From: Cotesia glomerata
Taxonomy: Eukaryota > Arthropoda > Insecta > Hymenoptera > Braconidae
NCBI RefSeq assembly: GCF_020080835.1
Contig: NC_058161.1
Location: 2,108,001 to 2,172,000, forward strand
Direction of reading: 5' to 3'
DNA: 64,000 nucleotides
The first letter of the stretch is position 1, and each line of letters starts with the position of its first letter. Of this stretch, positions 1 to 12,599 are shown in pieces. Under the pieces are notes generated by a model, which had not been told where the DNA came from, made no database searches, and saw nothing but the letters and a program-made list of their open reading frames with translations. The translations under genes were made by a program, and so were the position numbers.

Positions 1-696
1 AAAAATAAATCAAAATTACATGTGGGTACTCAAATGAAAGCTTTTGATGAATGTAACATCGGGATGAGCTTATATCTTTAAAAATCTCAATAATTCACAA
101 GATACAAGGCCATCTCTTAATTATGTTTCTTGAGAAATATTGAAATTTTTAAAGATATAAGCTTATCCCGATATTACACTCATCGGGACCTTTCATTTGA
201 GTACCCACATCAATTTTTCATATATTTATATATATTACATATATGTATATATGAAAAATATATCAAAAATGCATGTGGGTATTCAAATGAAAGCTGTTGA
301 TGAGTGTAACATCAGGATGAGCTTATATTTTTAAAAATGTCAATAATTCACAAGATACAAGGCCATCTCTTAATTATGTTTCTTGAGAAATATTGAAATT
401 TTTAAAGATATAAGCTCATCCCGATATTACACTCATCGAGACCTTTCATTTGAGTACCCACATCAATTTTTCATATATTTATATATATTATATATATGTA
501 TATATGAAGAATATATCAAAAATGCATGTGGGTACTCAAATGAAAGCTCTTGATGAGTGTAATATCAGAATGAGCTTATATTTTTAAAAACATCAATATT
601 TAAGAAAGTACAGTGCAATTTAACAAAAGCCATTATTTAATACAGCAAAATTTTAATTTTTTATAGTTTACAAATCACATAGTGCAAAGTTGCTAG
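1..696. repeat. Helitron/HINE-like interspersed repeat, left-truncated
   Basis: Alternating inverted modules carry the motif GTGGGTACTCAAATGAAAG and its complement, separated by short TA-rich cores. The right end resembles other copies in the window, where a GCAGTCAC/GTGACTGC hairpin is followed by GTTGCTAG. Here the hairpin is degraded (CACATAGTGCAAAGTTGCTAG, ending about 696). A 3' hairpin close to a terminal CTAG is a Helitron-like trait, and a microsatellite core recalls HINE/DINE-1 elements. The family assignment is inference. The left side runs off the window. Confidence 0.7.
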
Positions 697-1889
697 TTTA
701 TACAAATTAAAAAAAAAAAAAAGTCAATAATTAAAACTAATACTTCCATTCCAAACATTGTCTTTCTAAAACAAATTTAAACTATCCAAGTAAAAGCCAT
801 AATAATTTAAATTACAAAGACAATAAATATAAGTGTGACAGCAAAACCATTAAATGATAATTTAAGTTAGAAAATAAAATCCAAAGAAAGCAGATACAGA
901 GCGGGACTATATTATATGTACAGTAATATAGTAACATATATATTAATTTACACAAGATGCCTGAAGATCTGAATTAGTATCTGTACATAAAGATACTTGA
1001 AACTTATTCGCGTATATATTAACAGTAGTACATATTTAAAAATTTCCCATCAAGTTTTACCCACATACTTATAACAACATAAAACCTAGCAATACTTTCT
1101 ACATAGATAGAGTGGCAAACAATTTTTTCCCTCTACATCAACATTATTCTAGCCTTTCCCTACACTCCATACTCCACAGAGTGTTCTATAGTGCTTATAC
1201 ACATCCTGTAACTCCTACCTCTTTAATTTTTTATTCTCTTTACCTATCCTATCACATTTACCAGTACCCGACAACACATAATACGTACCTCTACATGCAT
1301 TAGACCACAATAATATACAAATACACGTATGTATATATCGTATCACACTTTCATCCGCGCGTTTTCCAACGTCACTCACGCGCTGAATTTGTTGACCGGT
1401 ATCCGGGCTTTCCCTCACTCAAATAACCCATATTTACACCGACAACAACAACAATAATAATGATAACAACTGAACAGCAGAAGAGAATGGAATTAAACCA
1501 CAGAAATGTCGTATCAGCTCAGACTATGAAAGACAAAAACAAAATAAAAAGATAAATAAAAAATATGAATTAAAGACGTCGCGAGAAAGCCATGAATCAA
1601 GAGTCCACGGGAGCGTGGCAAAGTAGTCCTAATTTCCGTCTTCTGTATACCGTAAGGTAACAGTACTACATTCTCAAATGCCCTTCGCTTCATCTTATTC
1701 TCGTTTGACTTTATTTATTTTATCTTAACTTGCTCCTTTACTCCTTTACCTTTCATTTACGCGAGTTATCTCAGTGCAGCTATACTAAGTCTCTCCTTCC
1801 TCTCACCTGTTCTCCTTCAGACTTTACTATCATTATTTATCTTCATTTATGTCTCATCGCTGCTTTTATAACACTAAGATAATCTATAT
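697..1889. other. Unassigned AT-rich stretch without a supportable gene
   Basis: Unique-looking sequence with only short open frames (up to 67 codons) and no domain-like content. A CG-richer patch near 1350-1420 has no recognisable splice signals. It may be upstream flank or a 5' intron of lola. Confidence 0.4.
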
Positions 1890-2204
1890 TATTATGAGGA
1901 TAAGAAAAAATTTTCTTTTCAGGATATTCATATGATAAAATCGGTTTTTTTAGTGAAATTTAGTGTCATTACAAAGATCTTCACTTGAATTTGTGCCTTT
2001 TTAAGGTTTCATTTCATTCTCACCGATATTCAATTTATTCTAAGTATTTAGGCTGCATTGGAAAATTATCTCTAGATACATAATTAAGAAATGAGCTTGT
2101 ATCTTGTGAAACATTGAGATTTTTGAAAATATAAGCTCATCCCGACATTACACTCATTGAGACTTTTCATTTGAGTACCCACATCAATTTTTCCTATATT
2201 TTTA

Positions 2205-2275
<71 letters not shown>

Positions 2276-2846
2276 GAAAAATCTATAAAAATGCATGTAG
2301 GTACTCAAATGAAAGCTCTTGATGAGTGTAACATCGGGATGAGCTTATTTCTTGTAAAACTTCAATATTTAAGAAAGTACAGTGCAATCTAACATTAATA
2401 AAAAATTACCTTTTATCTTGTGAAATATTGACATTTTTAAAGATATAAGCTCATCCCGATGTTACACTCATCGGGACCTTTCATTTGAATACCCACATCA
2501 ATTTTTCATATATTTATATATTTATATACAATATATATATATGTATATATGAAAAATATATCAAAAATACATGTGGGTACTCAAATGAAAGCTCTTGATG
2601 AGTGTAACTTCGGGATGAGCTTATGTCTTTAAAATATATAATATATATATGTATATATGAAAAATATATCAAAAATACATGTGGGTACTCAAATGAAACC
2701 TCTTGATGAATGTAACATTAAGATGAGCTTATATCTTTAAAAACGTCAATATTTAACAAAGTACAGTGCAATTTAACAAAATTCATTATTTAATAAAACA
2801 AAATTTTAATTTTTTATAGTTCACATAGTGACTGCAAAGTTCCTAG
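1890..2846 (+). repeat. Helitron/HINE-like element, near full length
   Basis: Begins near ATAAGAAAAAATTTTC and ends with a hairpin remnant and TCCTAG at 2846. The interior holds the GTGGGTACTCAAATGAAAG modules in both orientations around a long perfect TA microsatellite (about 2208-2268). Ends and modules recur in at least nine other places in this window. Frames such as the one around 2084-2392 are only translations of the TA tract. Confidence 0.7.
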
Positions 2847-4209
2847 TTATTTTTATTAAAATAACCCCGGAAGTTAATTTTTTTCCGAAATTTAAATTAT
2901 CCAAAATCTGAAAATTTTTGAAATTAATTTTACTAAAAAGTTATTGAGAAAAAATTTAAAAAACTATACGTGCAATTTTTTAAAAATATTTCTTGAGTTC
3001 TAATTTAATTACTAAAAAAAAGTCAAAAATTTTTGTCGGTTAATTTTGGTATCATTATTTTTCTCACTTTATCATTTTAATTTTATCTGAAAATTAATAA
3101 AAGAAAATAATTAACGAGCGAAGTTTATCAAATAAGAAAAATACAGTATATAATACACTTACATAGGGTGGTTGGGAAAATAATTCCGAGCTAGATAGTA
3201 TTCGGGGGATTTGTAAAGAAAGATACGAACACATAATGCGCAGTTGAGTATCATAGGGGGTGACGTCGTTCAAGGTCGCCGTAACTAGAATACGTTACGA
3301 CATAGCTCGCATATAAATGTACACAAGCATACAAGTATCTTTTTTTTCTAAAAAAAAATTACAGATACAAGCATGAGATTTTTCAATTGAACCAACCCTT
3401 AAAACTTTGAAGAGTTGCACGTGCAGCAAGTAATACAATATTAAGTCGTCTTTGTCTCTCTCAAAAATATCGTGACATAAATTTAGATATTATACATGTA
3501 CTTTGATGACATAAAAAAGTAAAAGGTAAAAACAGGCGATAATAAGAAAATAAAATAAAAACGATAAGGTTGAGGAAAAAAATGAGGTTAAAAAAAGAAA
3601 AAAAAGCAAGTATATATGTCTAGAGAAATAAAATAAAAAAATAAGAGGTAAAATATCACGAGATGTAGAGAATGGATCGAAGAAAGGTAGAATAGCGAGG
3701 TCTTGGTATGGTAGTAAAGGGAAAGGGTGGAAATGAGTTCTCTGAGGGGGTGCTTTTTTCCTGGGCTCCTATGTGTATTTTCTGGGTTTGCTACTTGAGT
3801 TCTATTCCGTTCTATATCTGCTAGAAGTATTATACATAGAGTATATGCTAGACTGGTATGGTGAAGAAAGGGACCAGGGGATAGTTGTAGTAACTACAGA
3901 ACTACACTAGTTATATTTGGAAGGTGTGGGTGCAGAATGGTAAAAGAGGAAGACTTGGAGAAGGGAAAGGGGAGTGCAGTGCGGGAAGTGCGGGTGGACA
4001 AGGATAAGAGAGTCTCTTTGTATCGGGGTGAAGCAAAGGGATGAAAGCGGTGGTACTGGTGGATGAAAAAGCTGGAGACAGATGGCCAAGCGGACAATGA
4101 GAAACTTGAGAGAGATAAGGTATAGAGTGTAAGGTATAAGGGTTGGAAGAATATGTACCGATCCTCAAGTACGAATCGGTGAGAGAGAGTTCAGAGGATG
4201 AGAGCCCAT
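2847..4209. other. Unassigned region upstream of lola
   Basis: No convincing coding region. About 3160-3320 is CG-richer and unique. About 3650-4150 is purine-rich on the + strand, which makes spurious long frames on the - strand. I see no acceptor/donor pair that defines an exon. Confidence 0.35.
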
Positions 4210-5269
4210 CAGAGCCTAGAAGGATTTGTTTATATTTAATATTTATTAACTTAATAAATTATTTTTTAACATTAGAATTTAAAAAATATTCATGGAAGCT
4301 AATAAATTATTTATTAAATCTTAATAAATTATTTATTAAATGTTAATAAATATTTCAGCTGCCGAATTTTAAAACACAGTAGCTGCAAAATTTTTAGATC
4401 TGATTTTTTTTAGTATTGCTGCATTTCTTATAACTTGTAGACCTTAATTTCAAGTATTTTTTCTAAAAAATATTTATATTTAAGTATTTTATATTCATAA
4501 ATCAAATTTTTTATCAATTTGGCGCGCAAACTTTTTTTTAATAAGAAAAATTTTTAAATTGTCAGTTACTGTGTTTTGAAATTGAGCAGCCGATTTGTTA
4601 ACAGTTAAAAAATATTTATTAACAGTTAATAAGTAATTATTAAGTACAATTTATTAACTGTTAATAAATAATTTTTTAACATCATAGGATTTAATAAATA
4701 TTTATTAACAGTTAATAAAATATTTATTAAATGTTAATAAATATTTGTTAATAACAAATATTTATTAACAGTTAATAGGTAATTTATTAAGTACAATTTA
4801 TTAATGGTTAATGAATATTTGTTAACTGTTAACAAATATTTATTTAAAATAAAAAGCAAAATTAGCAATTTTCTTTTGGGACTTCTTATAACCCTACAGT
4901 TGGAATACATGATAATAATTCAATTCACTAAATAAATTAACCTTTTTAATATTTAAAAATATAAAAGATAATTGTGAGCTGTGATAGAATTTTGTATTTT
5001 ACAATAAGCGTTATTATAATGTAATATAATTAATTCAAATAATTTATAAAGATGATTTTTGTTTATAAGTAATCTTCATATCATATGACATTGCAAGCGA
5101 ATCAAATTCACTCAACAAAATATTTGTTAACTATTAATAAATACTTATTAACTATTAATAAATGTACTTTTTTTCCAAATAAATATTTATTGAATGTTAA
5201 GAAACATTTATTAAAATTCAATAAAATAAATTAAATTATTAATAGTTAAATAAATCCTTCTATCAATGC
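4210..5269. repeat. CACTGATAGAAGG-type inverted-end element
   Basis: The left end carries TAGAAGGATTTGTTTATA and the right end AATAAATCCTTCTATCAATG, which are inverted ends of one another. The interior repeats TTAATAAATATTTATTAACAG-like words. The same ends occur at 42232-44017, 53978-54898 and repeatedly after 62291. No transposase frame is present, so it is probably non-autonomous. Confidence 0.6.
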
Positions 5270-7789
5270 GGAAGATAACTAAAACTCCCAGAATTAAATA
5301 TAAAAAATAATTGAGAAGTTTTATTTTTTAACAAATGGATCTAGAAGCACTGGGTAAATTAACGGTGAAGAAATTCAGGAAGAAAGGCATAAAAATAATA
5401 AGAAGAGATAATAACGACGTAGAATAAGAAGTGAAGGCTTTTTCTTCTATCTACAGAGTCTTCGTTGGGTTTGCTGAAGAAACAGGATGTGGGTGGTGGG
5501 TGCCGGTCGAAGAACCAGAGAGAGAGGTGAAAGGAGGAAGGTTTGCCATCTTCTTGCTCCCAGTTTTCTTCTCCTAGCTTGCTTCTGCTTCTTTGCCAGG
5601 GTAAAAAATAAATAAAAAAATACACCGTCTGCTTCGGGTGTGCAAGTTGTAGTGGAGCTAAAGCACCGAGCAAAGAAAAAGAGAAGGAAGTTTCTTTTTT
5701 TTTCCTCATTTTATTTCTCTTAACATCTCTTTTTCCTTTACTTCTTGTGTGTTATATCCCTCTCATGGCGCTTTGAGACTTTACTTCCATTCTACTCCCC
5801 GCCTTAACTTTACTTAGCTTTGGTTTGTATATGTGTATATACGTCCAATCCTTGAAAGTAAAGGGGAAAAGAAACGAGAGAAAAGGAAGAAAAATGGCCA
5901 GAAATGTCCGGATGAATAACGGTAGATATCGCAACGAGGAAAGAGCTCCTTTTTTTATATTTTATTTCTTTTATTATTCTTTTTAGACAAAGATAAAAGC
6001 GAAGTATGGTAGAGAAAAATCGAAGGCTCTGGTCTATATATATATACATTTTTCTGTATAAAAGGTATACGTATAAGGCTGTGATGAGAAGTGTAGAGAT
6101 GGAGGAGCAGAACAGAGGAAATAAAGAAAAAGAGATGAGATATATATGTGGGAGGATGAGGTGGAAGTGGAGATGGAGATGGTGATGGTGAAGCTAGAGG
6201 GAAATCGAGGGAAAGAACCAACTTGGAGTTTTAGTTTGTGAGAGATGTCGAGAGGGGACAAAAGAGAAAATGACAAAGACGCGAAAGGCGAGAGAGAGCT
6301 TCTTCTCATTTTAGATCCTTTCATTCTGAGCATCTTTAGCTGCTTGTCAACCATGATAATTCACCTTATGTTTTATCTTTCTCAATTTATAAATTTGCTT
6401 TTTGTTTCACCTCTTGGTTATCATAATACTCCTGTTATTCTTTATTGCTTTTCTCTGATGTTCTATTCTCTTAATGTGTGATATGTCTTATGTCTTCATT
6501 TAGACTTCCAGAGGGAATCAAGAGAACAAAGAGGAGAGAGCTAACAGTGGAGTTTTTGATTATTAAATAGATATTTTCAGTATAAGATCACGGCTAAGAC
6601 CATCGCAATGAGTCTATAGAGAGCAGTAATGTAATGTTAAGTAAAGTAAGCAAGGCCGAGACGGACACTGTTAAATTGTGGAGAATGTGTACAGCATCGG
6701 GGTGGCCTAGATTCGAACTCAAGACCTGCTTTCTAGCCAGCATTTCTCTTTATCACTGCAACCGATTCGAGAATCATCAGGATTTCAATCAAGAAAATTC
6801 TTATGCGTTCTCCTTCTCCTTCTTCTTCTTCTTCTTCCTCAACTTTCTGTTTGTCACTCACTTCGTAGCAAGTCTAATATTACCAAGCATTTTTTATTAT
6901 TTTTTATCTCGAGTTGAATTCACTCCAGGATCTCGCATGCAGACGATGCTAACAATCAATTGCTTGATGTTGTACTTTTCTATTTTGCCACTTCAATTAC
7001 GCTCCTTTTTCTTCAGCCTTTCTAGCTTAACTGGGCCAACTGCTATCCAATTGTATTGTGCTTTTATTTATGGATATCTTTACAAATATCTCAATAAAAT
7101 ATTAATAATTACGCTCTTAATTATTTGTCAGGCAAACACGTGACAATTTTTTTAAAATTCAATTTTCAATATTTAATATTTTAAATATTTTTAATATTTA
7201 ATATTTAATCAATTATTTTTCATTATATTTATCATTATTAGTCATAATAAAAAAATATTATCAATAATTGATAGGTAATAATAGTTAATTAATGGTTAAT
7301 TGATTATCGAGCGGTTTAATTTAAATTTGGCGCGTCAAGTGTCCAAAACAAATCCACGTTCTCTCGGTGTCAAACGCCCGCGTTTAAAAATAACATACAC
7401 TCTCTTTAAATAACAATCAGCTGAATAAAATTATTTTAATTTTTTTTTTCTTATAAAAAATAATTAAATAATAAAATAAAAAATAAATAATAATAAAAAT
7501 ATTTATCGTACCTTACCATGACCCGTATGACAGCTCAGTTCTTGACGTAATTGATAAAAACAAATACCAATATTGGGCCTGGGGCCCTGAATTTCACCAA
7601 CAAAACAAAAAACTCACGTTTTATTATCACAATAATAAATATAATAAATAATAAAAAAAAAATCCAACAAAATCTTAGATTATGTCACTGTCAGTTGGTA
7701 AAATATTTAAAATCACATTTATTTAACCAATTAAAAGCAAATACTCGGTTGAAATATTATGAGCATAAATAAATAAATCTAAATCACGT
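5270..7789. other. Unassigned 5' flank or intron; no supportable gene
   Basis: Polypurine and polypyrimidine tracts create open frames on both strands (for example 5359-5709 minus and 6634-7143 plus). Their translations are low-complexity runs of F, S and K without domains. The only recognisable item is a tRNA-like remnant near 6697-6775. Confidence 0.4.
6697..6775 (-). pseudogene. tRNA-like remnant
   Basis: Read on the minus strand, the segment contains GAGTTCGAATCTAGG, which resembles a tRNA T arm and B box. A possible anticodon arm (TGCT/AGCA stem) precedes it, then a weak A-box-like stretch. The acceptor stem is not convincingly paired. It could be a tRNA-derived SINE fragment or a chance match. 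Confidence 0.3.
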
Positions 7790-8110
7790 TTGTTACCGGG
7801 ATGTATGATAACACGACTACGTCGCACCGCGACGTGTGACAAGCGGCGAGTGTTGTGTAAAACCCAGTACAACCTCGTCTCTCGCTCTCGCCTCTGCTGA
7901 AGGAAGGCCTGAGAGAGAGGAGCCAGTGTTGGTGGTTCCGTTTCTTATGGAATTGCTTAAGCTGAAGCGAGACGGAGCTTGATATTGCTCGAATGGAGCT
8001 AAATGCTACAGTAAAGTCCTAGAGTACTAGTACAGTCTGGTACCTGGTATATTTTAGTAAGCTAGCTGATGATGTAGAGCTACATACAGTTTGGTAGTTC
8101 TTGGAGTAGA
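7790..8110 (+). promoter_or_regulatory. lola: CG-richer island, possible upstream lola promoter or leader
   Basis: About 7795-7960 has clear CpG enrichment (ACGACTACGTCGCACCGCGA) and then a CT/GA-rich block, in contrast to flanking DNA. No open frame is present. Insect lola genes have several 5' non-coding exons and promoters, so this island could be one, but no donor site stands out. Confidence 0.3.
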
Positions 8111-8119
8111 GCGCAAATA

Positions 8120-9380
8120 TGAAAATTAAGTGAGCCGACATTTAAAAATTTTTCGAATATTTTTTTATTGAAAAAATGTGAAAATTAATGAAAATTAAAT
8201 TAGCCGACACTAAAAAATTTATTTTTTTTATTAATTAAAAATTATACCTAAGAAACTATTTTTAAAAAATTCCATATATAATTTTTAAAATTTTCTTCAT
8301 GTGAAAATTTTTATTATAATTTTTTAAAAATTATTTTTCAATAAAATGAATAAAAAATTTTAATTAATAATTTAAAAAATTTTATAACAAAAATTATGGC
8401 AAAAAAAAATTGACATTTAGAAATTTAAAAAAATAAAAAATGCAATTTTTTTTAAATAATTCTTTGGAAAAAATCTTTTTGTTAAATAAAGTTAAAAAAT
8501 TGTCAAGTGACAGCTAACTTGAATGTCATTGAAAAAATTATTACAAAAAAAAATTCATTTGTAAAAAACTTGAAAAATTGTAAGTGCAATTTTTAAATAT
8601 TTTTTTATTCTAATTTAATTATTGAAAAAAAAAAAAATTAAAAACGTCGGCTAACTTATGAAAATAAAGAAAATTTTTATGATTTTTTTTATTAAAGAAT
8701 TATGAAAAAAAAATTTTTTTCATTTGTTAAAAACTTGAAAAACTATAAGTGCAATTTTTTAAAAATATTTTTTAGTTATAATTTAATGACTATGTGAGCA
8801 GACGTCTAAAATTTTTTGATTTTTTTTTTTTTTTTATTAAATTACAACTAAAAAGATATTTATAAAAAATTGCACTTGAAGTTTTTCAAGTTTTTTACAT
8901 GTGAAATTTTTATTTTTTAATAAAAAATTTCTAAAAATTTTGAAATGTCAGCTAACTTGATTTTTATATAATTAAATAAATTAAGCAAAATAAAAAATGA
9001 AAATTAAGTTAGCCGAGATCTAAAAATTTTAGAATTTTTTTTATTGAAAAAATTAATACAAAAAAATTTCATTTGTAAAAAACTTTAAAAACTGTAAGTG
9101 CAATTTTTAAAAAATATTTTTTTGTTGTAATTTAATTAAAAAAAAAAAAAATTAAAAATGTTGGCTAACTTTATTATTATATGAAAATTAAGTTAGCCGA
9201 CATCTAAAAATTTTTAGAATTTTTTTTCATTGAAAAAATGATTAAAAAAAATAAAAAAAATTTTTCATATGTAAAAAACTTTAAAAACTGTCAGTGCAAT
9301 TTTTAAAAATATCATTTTTTCTAATTTAATCTAAAAAAAAAAAAATCAAAAAATTAAAAACGTCGGCTAACTTTATTATT
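8120..9380. repeat. Array of short foldback repeats with AAGTTAGCCGAC ends
   Basis: AAGTTAGCCGACATCT and its complement GTCGGCTAACTT alternate at about 8129, 8195, 8645, 9005, 9160, 9185 and 9358. They bracket units whose shared core reads GTAAAAAACTT..AACTGTAAGTGCAATTTTT. The units at about 9005-9170 and 9185-9372 are complete foldbacks. They look like several small MITE copies inserted side by side or amplified locally. Confidence 0.6.
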
Positions 9381-9389
9381 ATGGCTCTT

Positions 9390-9700
9390 TAATATTGTAG
9401 CGCAAATGCGCAAACCGATTTTGTTGTGGACCCCGTTTCTCTCTCAGATACTACCGAGCTCTCTCTTCCCGCTTTCCACTTCTCTTCCTTTTCCATTCCG
9501 TGTTTTTCCTCTGCTCTCTCTTTCTCTCTGCTGTAACTCTACGACCGAGCCCGGGTGTAGTAAGTGGTGAATAGACGGACGAACGGAAACCCACGCCTTT
9601 TCCCACCAAGCATTCCCTAAGTTAAGCTACACAGATCCTCGACGCCAAGCTAAGGATTACCAGGCTCGCATCAACAATTTTTCACTCCCCATCACATTTT
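9390..9700 (+). promoter_or_regulatory. lola: Candidate lola promoter region
   Basis: A CG- and CT-rich island rises from AT-rich repeat (TTGTAGCGCAAATGCGCAAA at about 9396, then TCTCTC-rich sequence to about 9540). It lies directly upstream of a probable non-coding exon that ends in a strong donor at 10163. Promoter status is inferred from composition and position only. Confidence 0.35.
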
Positions 9701-9844
9701 TTAAGGTTAAAAAATATTTTTAAAATTTTAAACTTCTCCCGCTAACTTTTTTTAAAACTGATTATTAAAATTAAAAATTTTTCACTTACAGATTAAAATT
9801 CTTACCTGTCGAGTCTTGAATTTTAAAATCTTTAATTTTTTATA

Positions 9845-10162
9845 AAAATTCATCACCTGGGGCCCTGAAAATTTCTTGAGCCGGCTTGGACCTTTTCACT
9901 GGACGCGTTCCACAGAAAACTAGCAGCTGCGCAGTGGACTGTAACTTGTAAACTGCGCCGCTTGCTCCCCACTGAGCTCCTGAATTTCCGTCGAAGCTTG
10001 CTGGGCTGTGTTGGACCTCGTTCGATCGTTGCAGCCCAAGGAAACTCCACAGCCATTGTGTTGAAAGAGCCCAAGACGTTCGGATAGTGTAACAAGACCG
10101 GACAGCCGGAGATAGTTTTTCCTTTTTTTACAATTTGTGATATTGTACACTGTGCCAACGAG
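9845..10162 (+). other. lola: Probable non-coding 5' exon of lola
   Basis: A GC-richer block ends at a strong donor, ACGAG|GTGAGT, with GT at 10163-10164. It precedes the first coding exon (12340) and has no + strand coding potential. Minus-strand frames over it (9853-10179, 9920-10150) look like shadows. The exon start is uncertain and may be a transcription start anywhere in 9420-9850. Confidence 0.4.
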
Positions 10163-10429
10163 GTGAGTTTATTATTCATTAAATAACAATATTAATTATT
10201 GACAATTGAAAAATTTATTACCTTTTTTATTGAAATTGTTTTTACGCGAATGGTGACGCGGCGTCCTTTCCACGTTTTTAAATAACTCGCTTTTTTTTAA
10301 CTTTTATTATTCGAATTATTAATATTTATTTATCTAACATTAAAACTAATTTGATTAAATTTTAATTTTAATTTTTTAAGTAATTTTATGAATTAATTGC
10401 GTCATTTTTCCGCGCTTTTTCTTCACGCA

Positions 10430-12339
10430 TCGCCATCTTGTCTCGTTTGTTCATCTAGGCGGCCATTGTATGTCCATGAACGCGACAAATCTATGAAATT
10501 TTTTTTTTATTTTTCTAACAATTGTTTTTTAATAATTATAATTAATTTTAATTGTCTTTTTTAATTGTTAATTAATTTTAAAAAAATAACGTGTTTTAAA
10601 ATTATTTCTTAAATATTTAATTTAAAAATATCAATTTAAAATTTCGCGCGCTTTTAATTTAAAATTTAAATTTTTATAAAAATAATTATTTTTGATTTTT
10701 TACGAGCGAGTTTCCGGAAAAGGGGGATCGGTACGTGCATGGTAATCGAAAATTTCTCTATTTCTTTCTCTCTCACTTGAAGCCGGCGTTGCGCGTCGGT
10801 TCTATGGTGGCGACGGCAAAGTGGGGTCGTGCAACGGAACTTACGCCATTGTCGCGAAGGGCAGCGCTTAGAACGCACGTCGTGTTGGAAGCTCCAGGGT
10901 GTTTTATTTTAATTAACTTTTTATTTTAAAAAATATTTTGTGATTTTTTTCAAAATAACAATCTGGTGAGTCATTAATTATAATTATAATTATTATTATA
11001 ATTATTATTATAATAAAATAACAAAATCTCGCGATTTTAAATCTAAATTCCGCAAACGTGACGCTGGAAAATCGTGCATGCGATCAATACTAATTCCTAA
11101 CAAATATTTACATAACAATTCTTACTTGATTAATTATTTAGCGATAAAATAATCGTCGTAGAATTATATATTGAGCTTACGACGTATTTATTGATTAAAA
11201 AAAATAATTTAATATTTTTCGCGTAATTTTCTTTCGAGTTTTCGCCATTTTGTCCGGGTTCGACCCCGTTCGCCGCCATGTTGAGTGCCCCTGTTGCCGT
11301 TGTTTCCACGGGAATTCGTACTTGGAAAAGAGGGGACTAATATTTGTGCTTAGTCCTAAAATTTACAATGCAAAAAAATTTTTTTTTTATTAATTAACAT
11401 TTTTAATAATTAATTTAGTTGAAATAAAATTAACAATATTTTTTATTTTATTTTTTTTTTCGGGTTAATTTAAAACAGAATAAATTAATTTTTTACCTCA
11501 ACATGAGTAATGCAATTTAATCTCAATAATAATATAAATAAATTACGCAATCGTTGGCGCGCAAGCGTTAATAATCAAGTTGGTCGATCGTTGCTTCGCT
11601 CCCACCATTTAATTTCACAATAATAACAATAATAATAGTACAACTGAGTTTGCGCGGTTAAACTTGCTCAATTGATTTTTCTTAATAAATTTTGCATTAA
11701 TTATTTTTTTTATTTTATAAAATTTTATTAAAATTTATAAATTTTAATTTTTAAAATTGAGAGATTAAAATTTTTTTTGAAATTGTTTTATTAAATTTTG
11801 CATTAATTATTTTTTTTATTTTTTATAGAATTTGATTAAAATTTATAAATTTTAATTTTTAAAAAATTGAAAAATTTTTTTGAATTTATTTTTGAAAAAA
11901 AAATTGAAAAATTAGATTTTCGGGCACGAAAATTATTGGGCCATCCCTGATTTTCTTGCAAGCCGGTAGTCGTTAACTGCGCAGAAAGCTGACGCGCAGA
12001 ATTGGATAACTCGAAGTTTCCATGTCGCGTCTGCGCAATACATTAGTTCACCTCCCGCATCATCCCCACTCGGTGGTTTAGAGTAAAGTCGTTACCGTTA
12101 GGAGGACACGCACAAAGGAAAAAGACCAGACTAGCCGGACGCGCTTGCATCACAGCCATTTTGGAAGCTTCTCTTCAACAACACGGAGCTTTCGCGTCGC
12201 GTCACCATTTATTATTTCTTTTATTAAGTTTTTATTATAAAAGCTACGCGATTTAATTACCGTTTGTGCCAAGACTGATGAATTTTTTGACTAAGAAGTA
12301 TTTTTTATTAAATTTTGGCTTTTATTTGTGATCCCTCAG
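10430..12339 (+). promoter_or_regulatory. lola: lola 5' regulatory region with repeated GCCAT motifs
   Basis: YY1/Pho-like words occur as GCCATCTTG (about 10432), GCGGCCATTGT (10458), CGCCATTTTG (11245), CGCCGCCATGTTG (11271) and CAGCCATTTTGG (12156). CG-richer islands at 11225-11345 and 11935-12200 may be further transcription starts. The sequence between the islands is AT-rich with poly-T and (ATT)n and no gene. Motif recognition is by eye. Confidence 0.35.
10690..10965 (+). other. lola: Probable alternative non-coding 5' exon of lola
   Basis: A GC-richer block (CGGCGTTGCGCGTCGGTTCT near 10783) ends at a strong donor, AATCTG|GTGAGT, with GT at 10966. The frame at 10735-10929 shows no domain and is probably leader sequence. 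Two leader exons with good donors in series suggest alternative promoters feeding the acceptor at 12339. The 5' boundary is not visible. Confidence 0.35.
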
Positions 12340-12385
12340 TTCATCCTGACCGTTATTGATACAAAGCTGAGACAAAGAAGTTAAC

Positions 12386-12559
12386 ATGGAGGACGATCAG
12401 CAGTTCTGCCTTAGGTGGAACAATCACCAAACGACGTTAATTCAAAATTTTGATACATTGCTGGAAAGCGGTACCTTGGTCGACTGCACCTTGGCAGCGG
12501 AGGGGAAATACCTTAAGGCCCACAAAGTTGTCCTCTCCGCGTGTAGTCCATACTTTGAG
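12386..12559 (+). CDS. lola: Lola shared exon 1: N-terminal half of BTB domain
   Basis: Encodes residues 1-58, starting MEDDQQFCLRWNNHQTTL and ending SACSPYFE before the donor GAG|GTAATT. The acceptor CCCTCAG at 12339 gives a 46-base leader before the ATG. The start fits the usual lola N-terminus. The BTB fold mediates homo- and heterodimerisation of Lola isoforms. This exon holds its first strands and helices, including the LVDCTLAAEG and KAHKVVLSACSPYF motifs typical of insect BTB-zinc-finger proteins. The exon ends in phase 0. Reading on into the intron gives an AT-rich 31-residue extension that is not real coding. Confidence 0.97.
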
Positions 12560-12599
12560 GTAATTATTTTTAATAATTCTTTTTTTTTTTTAATTTTTA

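Noticed and set aside
2084..2392. Frames of repeated YI residues on both strands
   Set aside because: Translations of a TA microsatellite in a repeat element. The same applies to 56126-56362.
5359..5709. 116-codon open frame on the - strand
   Set aside because: It arises from a purine-rich tract on the + strand, has no recognisable motif, and overlaps other spurious frames in neighbouring phases.
6634..7143. 169-codon open frame on the + strand
   Set aside because: The translation is low-complexity (runs of F, L, S) with no domain. It crosses a tRNA-like remnant read on the other strand, and there is no splice or promoter context.
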